Shown: piece by piece, positions 51,001 to 63,000 of the stretch
Numbering within the stretch: the first letter of the stretch is position 1
Layout: every line of letters starts with the position of its first letter
The notes under the pieces: generated by a model
The model's database searches: none
Seen by the model: the letters and a program-made list of their open reading frames with translations, nothing else
Told to the model about the DNA's origin: nothing
Origin: Solea solea
Taxonomy: Eukaryota; Chordata; Actinopteri; Pleuronectiformes; Soleidae
Assembly: GCF_958295425.1 (NCBI RefSeq)
Contig: NC_081142.1
Location: forward strand, 21,658,530-21,722,529
Direction of reading: 5' to 3'
Length of the DNA stretch: 64,000 nt
Program-made: the position numbers and the translations under genes

Positions 51001-54000
51001 AACTACAACAACTACTGTGCCAATCACTACAACATCTGCACCAACCACAACAACTGCTGCAACTACAACTACTGCGCCAACCACTTCAACAACTGTCCAT
51101 ACTACAACTACTGCACCAACGACTACAACATCTGAACCAACCACAACTACTGCTGCAACTACAACTACTGCCCCAACTACAACAACTACTGCACCAACCA
51201 CTACAACATCTGCACCAACCACTACAACATCTGCACCAACCACTACAACATCTGCACCAACTACAACAACTACTGCACCAACCACTACAACTGCCCCAAC
51301 TACAACAACTACTGTGCCAACCACTACAACATCTGTAGCAACTACAACAAGTACTGCACCAACCACTACAACATCTGCAGCAACTACAACTACTGCACCA
51401 ACAACTACATCTACTGCACCAACCACTACAACATCTGCACCAACCACAACTACTGCACCAACCACTACAACATCTGCAACAACTACAACAACTACTGTGC
51501 CAACCACTACAACAACTGCCCCAACTACAACTACTACACCAGCCACTACAACATCTGCAACAACCACAACTACTGCTGCAACTACAACAACTACTGCACC
51601 AACCACTACAACATCTGCACCAACCACAACAACTGCTGCAACTACAACAACTACTGTGCCAACCACTACAACAACTGCCCCAACCACTACAACTGCCCCA
51701 ACTACAACTACTACACCAGCCACTACAACATCTGCAACAACCACAACTACTGTGCCACCCACTACAACATCTGCACCAACCACAACTACTGCACCAACCA
51801 CTACAACATCTGCACCAACTACAACAACTACTGCACCAACCACTACAACATCTGCACCAACTACTGCAGCAACGACTACAACATCTGCACCAACCACAAC
51901 TACTGCTGCAACTACAACTACTGCGCCAACCACTACAACAACTGCCCCAACTACAACAACTGCACCAACCACTACAACATCTGCACCAACCACAACTACT
52001 GCTGCAACTACAACTACTGTGCCAACCACTACAACATCTGCACCAACCACTACAACATCTGCACCAACTACAACAACTACTGTGCCAACCACTACAACAA
52101 CTGCCCCAACTACAACTACTACACCAGCCACTACAACATCTGCAAAAACCACAACTACTGCTGCAACTACAACTACTGTGCCAACCACTACAACATCTAC
52201 ACCAACCACAACTACTGCACCAACCACTACAACAACTGCTGCAACTACAACAACTAGTGTGCCAACCACTACAACAACTGCCCCAACTACAACTACTGCA
52301 CCAACCACTACAACTGCCCAAACTACAACAACTACTGCACCAACCACTACAACATCTGCACCAACCACAACAACATCTACACCAACCACAACTACTGCAC
52401 CAACCACTACAACATCTGCACCAACCACAACTACTGCTGCAACTACAACTACTGCACCAACCACTACAACATCTGCACCAACCAAAACTACTGCTGCAAC
52501 TACAACTACTGTGCCAACCACTACAACATCTGCACCAACCACAGCAACTGCTGCAACTACAACAACTACTGTGCCAACCACTACAACAACTGCCCCAACT
52601 ACAACTACTGCACCAACGACTACAACATCTGCACCAACCACAACTACTGCTGCAACTACAACAACTACTGCGCCAACCACTACAACTACTGCAGCAACGA
52701 CTACAACATCTGCACCAACCACAACTACTGCTGCAACTACAACTACTGCGCCAACCACTACAACAACTGTCCATACTACAACTACTGCACCAACCACTAC
52801 AACTGCCCCAACTACAACAACTACTGCACCAACAACTACATCTACTGCACCAACTACTACAACTACTGCTACAACTACAACTACAACTACAACACCAACT
52901 ACAACTGCACCAACGACTACAACATCTGCAACAACCACAACTACTGCTGCAACTACAACAACTACTGCACCAACCACTACAACATCTTCACCAACCACAA
53001 CAACTGCTGCAACTACAACAACTACTGTGCCAACCACTACAACTGCCCCAACTACAACTACTGCACCAACGACTACAACATCTGCACAAAAGTCTGCCCC
53101 AACTACAACATCTGCACCAACCACAACAACTGCTACAACTACAACAACTACAGCGCCAGCCACTGCAACAATTGCCTCAACTACAACTACTGCACCAACC
53201 ACAGCTACTGCTGCAACTACAACTACTGCGCCAACCACTACAACAACTGTCCATACTACAACTACTGCACCAACCACTACAACTGCCCCAACTACAACAA
53301 CTACTGTGCCAATCACTACAACATCTGCACCAACCACAACAACTGCTGCAACTACAACTACTGCGCCAACCACTTCAACAACTGTCCATACTACAACTAC
53401 TGCACCAACGACTACAACATCTGAACCAACCACAACTACTGCTGCAACTACAACTACTGCACCAACCACTACAACATCTGCACCAACCACAACTACTGCT
53501 GCAACTACAACTACTGTGCCAACCACTACAACATCTGCACCAACCACAGCAACTGCTGCAACTACAACAACTACTGTGCCAACCACTACAACAACTGCCC
53601 CAACTACAACTACTGCACCAACGACTACAACATCTGCACCAACCACAACTACTGCTGCAACTACAACAACTACTGCGCCAACCACTACAACAACTGCCCC
53701 AACAACAACTACTGCAGCAACGACTACAAAATCTGCACCAACCACAACAACTGCTGCAACTACAACAACTACTGTGCCAACCACTACAACAACTGCCCCA
53801 ACTACAACTACTGCACCAACGACTACAACATCTGCACCAACCACAACTACTGCTGCAACTACAACAACTACTGCGCCAACCACTACAACAACTGCCCCAA
53901 GTACAACTACTGCAGCAACGACTACAACATCTGCACCAACCACAACTACTGCTGCAACTACAACTACTGCGCCAACCACTACAACAACTGTCCATACTAC

Positions 54001-57000
54001 AACTACTGCAGCAAGGACTACAACATCTGCACCAACCACAACTACTGCTGCAACTACAACTACTGCACCAACCACAACATTTGCACCAACCATAACTACT
54101 GCTGCAACTACAACTACTGTGCCAACCACTACAACATCTGCACCAACCACAGCAACTGCTGCAACTACAACAACTACTGTGCCAACCACTACAACAACTG
54201 CCCCAACTACAACTACTGCACCAACGACTACAACATCTGCACCAACCACAACTACTGCTGCAACTACAACAACTACTGCGCCAACCACTACAACTACTGC
54301 AGCAACGACTACAACATCTGCACCAACCACAACTACTGCTGCAACTACAACTACTGCGCCAACCACTACAACAACTGTCCATACTACAACTACTGCACCA
54401 ACCACTACAACTGCCCCAACTACAACAACTACTGCACCAACAACTACATCTACTGCACCAACTACTACAACTACTGCTACAACTACAACTACAACTACAA
54501 CACCAACTACAACTGCACCAACGACTACAACATCTGCAACAACCACAACTACTGCTGCAACTACAACAACTACTGCACCAACCACTACAACATCTTCACC
54601 AACCACAACAACTGCTGCAACTACAACAACTACTGTGCCAACCACTACAACTGCCCCAACTACAACTACTGCACCAACGACTACAACATCTGCACAAACG
54701 TCTGCCCCAACTACAACATCTGCACCAACCACAACAACTGCTACAACTACAACAACTACAGCGCCAGCCACTGCAACAATTGCCACAACTACAACTACTG
54801 CACCAACCACTACAACATCTGCACCAACCACAACTACTGCTGCAACTACTACAACTACTGCACCAACTACAACTACAGCACCAACTACAACTGCACCAAC
54901 GACTACAACATCTGCACCAACCACAACTACTGCTGCAACTACAACAACTACTGCACGAACCACTACAACATCTGCACCAACCACAGCTACTGCTGCAACT
55001 ACAACTACTGCGCCAACGACTACAACAACTGTCCATACTACAACTACTGCACCAACCACTACAACTGCCCCAACTACAACTACTGTGCCAATCACTACAA
55101 CATCTGCACCAACTACTGCAGCAACGACTACAACATCTGCACCAACCACAACTACTGCTGCAACTACAACTACTGCGCCAACCACTACAACAACTGCCCC
55201 AACTACAACAACTGCACCAACCACTACAACATCTGCACCAACCACAACTACTGCTGCAACTACAACTACTGTGCCAACCACTACAACATCTGCACCAACC
55301 ACTACAACATCTGCACCAACTACAACAACTACTGTGCCAACCACTACAACAACTGCCCCAACTACAACTACTACACCAGCCACTACAACATCTGCAACAA
55401 CCACAACTACTGCTGCAACTACAACTACTGTGCCAACCACTACAACATCTACACCAACCACAACTACTGCACCAACCACTACAACAACTGCTGCAACTAC
55501 AACAACTAGTGTGCCAACCACTACAACAACTGCCCCAACTACAACTACTGCACCAACCACTACAACTGCCCAAACTACAACAACTACTGCACCAACCACT
55601 ACAACATCTGCACCAACCACAACAACATCTACACCAACCACAACTACTGCACCAACCACTACAACATCTGCACCAACCACAACTACTGCTGCAACTACAA
55701 CTACTGCACCAACCACTACAACATCTGCACCAACCAAAACTACTGCTGCAACTACAACTACTGTGCCAACCACTACAACATCTGCACCAACCACAGCAAC
55801 TGCTGCAACTACAACAACTACTGTGCCAACCACTACAACAACTGCCCCAACTACAACTACTGCACCAACGACTACAACATCTGCACCAACCACAACTACT
55901 GCTGCAACTACAACAACTACTGCGCCAACCACTACAACTACTGCAGCAACGACTACAACATCTGCACCAACCACAACTACTGCTGCAACTACAACTACTG
56001 CGCCAACCACTACAACAACTGTCCATACTACAACTACTGCACCAACCACTACAACTGCCCCAACTACAACAACTACTGCACCAACAACTACATCTACTGC
56101 ACCAACTACTACAACTACTGCTACAACTACAACTACAACTACAACACCAACTACAACTGCACCAACGACTACAACATCTGCAACAACCACAACTACTGCT
56201 GCAACTACAACAACTACTGCACCAACCACTACAACATCTTCACCAACCACAACAACTGCTGCAACTACAACAACTACTGTGCCAACCACTACAACTGCCC
56301 CAACTACAACTACTGCACCAACGACTACAACATCTGCACAAAAGTCTGCCCCAACTACAACATCTGCACCAACCACAACAACTGCTACAACTACAACAAC
56401 TACAGCGCCAGCCACTGCAACAATTGCCTCAACTACAACTACTGCACCAACCACAGCTACTGCTGCAACTACAACTACTGCGCCAACCACTACAACAACT
56501 GTCCATACTACAACTACTGCACCAACCACTACAACTGCCCCAACTACAACAACTACTGTGCCAATCACTACAACATCTGCACCAACCACAACAACTGCTG
56601 CAACTACAACTACTGCGCCAACCACTTCAACAACTGTCCATACTACAACTACTGCACCAACGACTACAACATCTGAACCAACCACAACTACTGCTGCAAC
56701 TACAACTACTGCACCAACCACTACAACATCTGCACCAACCACAACTACTGCTGCAACTACAACTACTGTGCCAACCACTACAACATCTGCACCAACCACA
56801 GCAACTGCTGCAACTACAACAACTACTGTGCCAACCACTACAACAACTGCCCCAACTACAACTACTGCACCAACGACTACAACATCTGCACCAACCACAA
56901 CTACTGCTGCAACTACAACAACTACTGCGCCAACCACTACAACAACTGCCCCAACAACAACTACTGCAGCAACGACTACAAAATCTGCACCAACCACAAC

Positions 57001-60000
57001 AACTGCTGCAACTACAACAACTACTGTGCCAACCACTACAACAACTGCCCCAACTACAACTACTGCACCAACGACTACAACATCTGCACCAACCACAACT
57101 ACTGCTGCAACTACAACAACTACTGCGCCAACCACTACAACAACTGCCCCAAGTACAACTACTGCAGCAACGACTACAACATCTGCACCAACCACAACTA
57201 CTGCTGCAACTACAACTACTGCGCCAACCACTACAACAACTGTCCATACTACAACTACTGCAGCAAGGACTACAACATCTGCACCAACCACAACTACTGC
57301 TGCAACTACAACTACTGCACCAACCACAACATTTGCACCAACCATAACTACTGCTGCAACTACAACTACTGTGCCAACCACTACAACATCTGCACCAACC
57401 ACAGCAACTGCTGCAACTACAACAACTACTGTGCCAACCACTACAACAACTGCCCCAACTACAACTACTGCACCAACGACTACAACATCTGCACCAACCA
57501 CAACTACTGCTGCAACTACAACAACTACTGCGCCAACCACTACAACTACTGCAGCAACGACTACAACATCTGCACCAACCACAACTACTGCTGCAACTAC
57601 AACTACTGCGCCAACCACTACAACAACTGTCCATACTACAACTACTGCACCAACCACTACAACTGCCCCAACTACAACAACTACTGCACCAACAACTACA
57701 TCTACTGCACCAACTACTACAACTACTGCTACAACTACAACTACAACTACAACACCAACTACAACTGCACCAACGACTACAACATCTGCAACAACCACAA
57801 CTACTGCTGCAACTACAACAACTACTGCACCAACCACTACAACATCTTCACCAACCACAACAACTGCTGCAACTACAACAACTACTGTGCCAACCACTAC
57901 AACTGCCCCAACTACAACTACTGCACCAACGACTACAACATCTGCACAAACGTCTGCCCCAACTACAACATCTGCACCAACCACAACAACTGCTACAACT
58001 ACAACAACTACAGCGCCAGCCACTGCAACAATTGCCACAACTACAACTACTGCACCAACCACTACAACATCTGCACCAACCACAACTACTGCTGCAACTA
58101 CTACAACTACTGCACCAACTACAACTACAGCACCAACTACAACTGCACCAACGACTACAACATCTGCACCAACCACAACTACTGCTGCAACTACAACAAC
58201 TACTGCACGAACCACTACAACATCTGCACCAACCACAGCTACTGCTGCAACTACAACTACTGCGCCAACGACTACAACAACTGTCCATACTACAACTACT
58301 GCACCAACCACTACAACTGCCCCAACTACAACTACTGTGCCAATCACTACAACATCTGCACCAACCACAACAACTGCTGCAACTACAACAACTACTGTGC
58401 CAACCACTACAACAACTGCCCCAACTACAACTACTGCACCAACGACTACAACATCTGCACCAACCACAACTACTGCTGCAACTACAACAACTACTGCGCC
58501 AACCACTACAACAACTGCCCCAAGTACAACTACTGCAGCAACGACTACAACATCTGCACCAACCACAACTACTGCTGCAACTACAACTACTGCGCCAACC
58601 ACTTCAACAACTGTCCATACTACAACTACTGCACCAACGACTACAACATCTGAACCAACCACAACTACTGCTGCAACTACAACTACTGCACCAACCACTA
58701 CAACATCTGCACCAACCACAACTACTGCTGCAACTACAACTACTGTGCCAACCACTACAACATCTGCACCAACCACAGCAACTGCTGCAACTACAACAAC
58801 TACTGTGCCAACCACTACAACAACTGCCCCAACTACAACTACTGCACCAACGACTACAACATCTGCACCAACCACAACTACTGCTGCAACTACAACAACT
58901 ACTGCGCCAACCACTACAACAACTGCCCCAACTACAACTACTGCAGCAACAACTACAAAATCTGCACCAACCACAACTACTGTTGCAACTACAACTACTG
59001 TGCCAACCACTACAACAACTGTCCATACTACAACTACTGCACCAACCACTACAACTGCCCCAACTACAACAACTACTTCGCCAACCACTACAACAACTGC
59101 CCCAACTACAACAACTACTGTACCAACAGTACCAACAACTACATCTACTGCACCAACTACTACACGTACTGCACCAACTACAACTACAACACCAACTACA
59201 ACTGCACCAACGACTACAACATCTGCACCAACCACAACTACTGCTGCAACTACAACTACTGCCCCAACTACAACAACTACTGAACCAACAACTCCATCTA
59301 CTGCACCAACCACTACAACATCTGCAACCACAACTACTGCACCAACCACTACAACATCTGCACCAACTACAACAACTACTGTGCCAACCACTACAACAAC
59401 TGCCCCAACTACAACTACTGCACCAACGACTACAACATCTGCACCAACCACAACTACTGCTGCAACTACAACAACTACCGCGCCAAACAACAGTACAACA
59501 ACTGCCCCAACTACAACTGCCCCAACCACAACAACTACTGTGCCAACCACTACAACAACTGCATCAACGATTACAACATCTGCACCAACCACAACTACTG
59601 CTGCAACTACAACTACTGTGTTAACCACTACAACAACTGCCCCAACTACAACTACTGCACCAACAACTACAACATCTGCACCAACCACAACTACTGCTGC
59701 AACTACAACAACTACTGCGCCAACCACTACAACAACTGAACCAACAACTACATCTACTGCACCAACCACTACAACATCTGCAACCACATCTACTGCACCA
59801 ACCACTACAACATCTGCACTAACTACAACTACTGTGCCAACCACTGCAACAATTGCCCCAACTACAACATCTGCACCAACTACTACATCTGCACCAACTA
59901 CAACAACTACTGTGCCAACCACTACAACTGCCCCAAGTACAACAACTACTGCCCCAACTACATCAACTATTGCTGCAACCACTACAATTACCACACAAAC

Positions 60001-63000
60001 TACAGAAACTACTGCCCCAACTACAACTACTGGAGTAACCACAATAACTGCCCCAACCAATACAACAACTGCACATACCACTATAGTTACTGCATTTACT
60101 GCAACAAATACTGCGACAATAACTGCAGCAACTGCTGCAGCAATTGTAACAAGTACTAAAACAACTACAACTACTTCCACAACTAAAACAACTACTGCAC
60201 CAAACACTACAATGACTGCCCCAATTACAACTACTGCACCAACCATAACTACTGCCCGAACTACTACAACTAATGCCCCAACTACAACAACTACTGCCCC
60301 ACCTACAACTACTGCGCCAAAAACTACAACTACTGCACCAACTACAACTTCAACACCAACTGCACCAACAACTACAACATCTGCACCAACCACAATGACT
60401 GCTGCAACTACAACTACTGCACCAACCACTACAACAACTGCCCCAACTACAACAACTACTGCACCAACAACTACATCTACTGCACCAACCACTACAACAT
60501 CTGCACCAACCACAACTACTGCGCCAACCACTACAACAACTGCCCCAACTACAACAACTACTGCACCAACAACTACATCTACTGCACCAACTACAACTAC
60601 AACACCAACTACAACTGCACCAACGACTACAACATCTGCACCAACCACAACTACTGCTGCAACTACAACAACTACTGCCCCAACTACAACAACTACTGAA
60701 CCAACAACTACATCTACTGCACCAACCACTACAACATCTGCAACCACAACAACTACACCAACCACTACAACATCTGCACCAACTACAACAACTACTGCGC
60801 CAACCACTACAACAACTGCTCCAACTACAACAACTGCACCAACGACTGCCCCAACTACAACATCTGCACCAACCACAACAACTGCTACAACTACAACAAC
60901 TACAGCGCCAGCCACTGCAACATTCGCAACAACCACAACTACTGCTGCAACTACAACTACTGCGTCAACCACGACAACATCTGCACCAACCACAACAACT
61001 GCTGCAACAACAACTACTGTGCCAACCACTACAACAACTGCCCCAGCTACAACTACTATACCAGCCACTACAACATCTGCAAAAACCACAACTACTGCTG
61101 CAACTACAACAACTACTGCACCAACGACTACAAGATCTGCACCAACCACAACTACTGCTGCAACAACAACTACTCCGCCAACCACTACAACAACTGTCCA
61201 TACTACAACTACTGCACCAACCACTACAACTGCCCCAACTACAACAACTACTGTGCCAACCACTACAACATCTGCACCAACCACAACAACTGCTGCAACT
61301 ACAACAACTACTGTGCCAACCACTACAACACTTGCCCCAACTACAACTACTGCACCAACGACTACAACATCTGAACCAACCACAACTACTGCTGCAACTA
61401 CAACAACTACTGCACCAACCACTACAACAATTGCCCCAACTACAACAACTACTGCACAAACAACTACATCTACTACACCAACTACTACAACTACTGCACC
61501 AACTACAACTACTGCACCAACCACTACGACTGCCCCAACTACAACATCTGCACCAACCACTACAACTGCCCCAACTACAACAACTACTGTGCCAACCACT
61601 ACAACATCTGCACCAACCACAACAACTGCTGCAACTACAACAACTACTGTGCCAACCACTACAACACTTGCCCCAACTACAACTACTGCACCAACGACTA
61701 CAACATCTGAACCAACCACAACTACTGCTGCAACTACAACAACTACTGCACCAACCACTACAACAATTGCCCCAACTACAACAACTACTGCACAAACAAC
61801 TACATCTACTACACCAACTACTACAACTACTGCACCAACCACTACGACTGCCCCAACTACAACATCTGCACCAACCACAACTGCTACAACTTCAACAACT
61901 TCAGCATCAACCACTGCAACAATTGCCCCAACTACAACTTCTGCACCAACGACTACAACATCTGCACCAACCACAACTACTGCTGCAACTACAACAACTA
62001 CTGCGCCAACCACTACAACAACTGCCCCAACTACAACTACTGCAGCAACGACTACAACATCTGCACCAACCACAACTACTGCTGCAACTACAACAACTAC
62101 TGCACCAACCACAACTACGGCTGCAACTACAACAACTACTGCGCCAACCACTACAACAACTGTCCATACTACAACTACTGCACCAACCACTACAACTGCC
62201 CCAACTACAACAACTACTGTGCCAACCACTACAACATCTGCACCAACCACAACAACTGCTGCAACTACAACTACTGTGGCAACCACTACAACAACTGCCC
62301 CAGCTACAACTACTACACCAGCCACTACAACATCTGCAACAACCACAACTACTGCTGCAACAACAACTACTCCGCCAACCACTACAACAACTGTCCATAC
62401 TACAACTACTGCACCAACCACTACAACTGCCCCAACTACAACAACTACTGTGCCAACCACTACAACATCTGCACCAACCACAACAACTGCTGAAACTACA
62501 ACAACTACTGTGCCAACCACTACAACAACTGCCCCAGCTACAACTACTACACCAGCCACTACAACATCTGCAACAACCACAACTGCTGCAACTACAACAA
62601 CTACTGTGCCAACCACTACAACAACTGCCCCAACTACAACTACTGCACCAACGACTACAACAACTACTGCACCAACCACTACAACAATTGCCCCAACTAC
62701 AACAACTACTGCACAAACAACTACATCTACTACACCAACTACTATAACTACTGCACCAACCACTACGACTGCCCCAACTACAACATCTGCACCAACCACA
62801 ACTGCTACAACTTCAACAACTTCAGCATCAACCACTGCAACAATTGCCCCAACTACAACTTCTGCACCAACGACTACAACATCTGCACCAACCACAACTA
62901 CTGCTGCAACTACAACAACTACTGCGCCAACCACTACAACAACTGCCCCAACTACAACTACTGCAGCAACGACTACAACATCTGCACCAACCACAACTAC

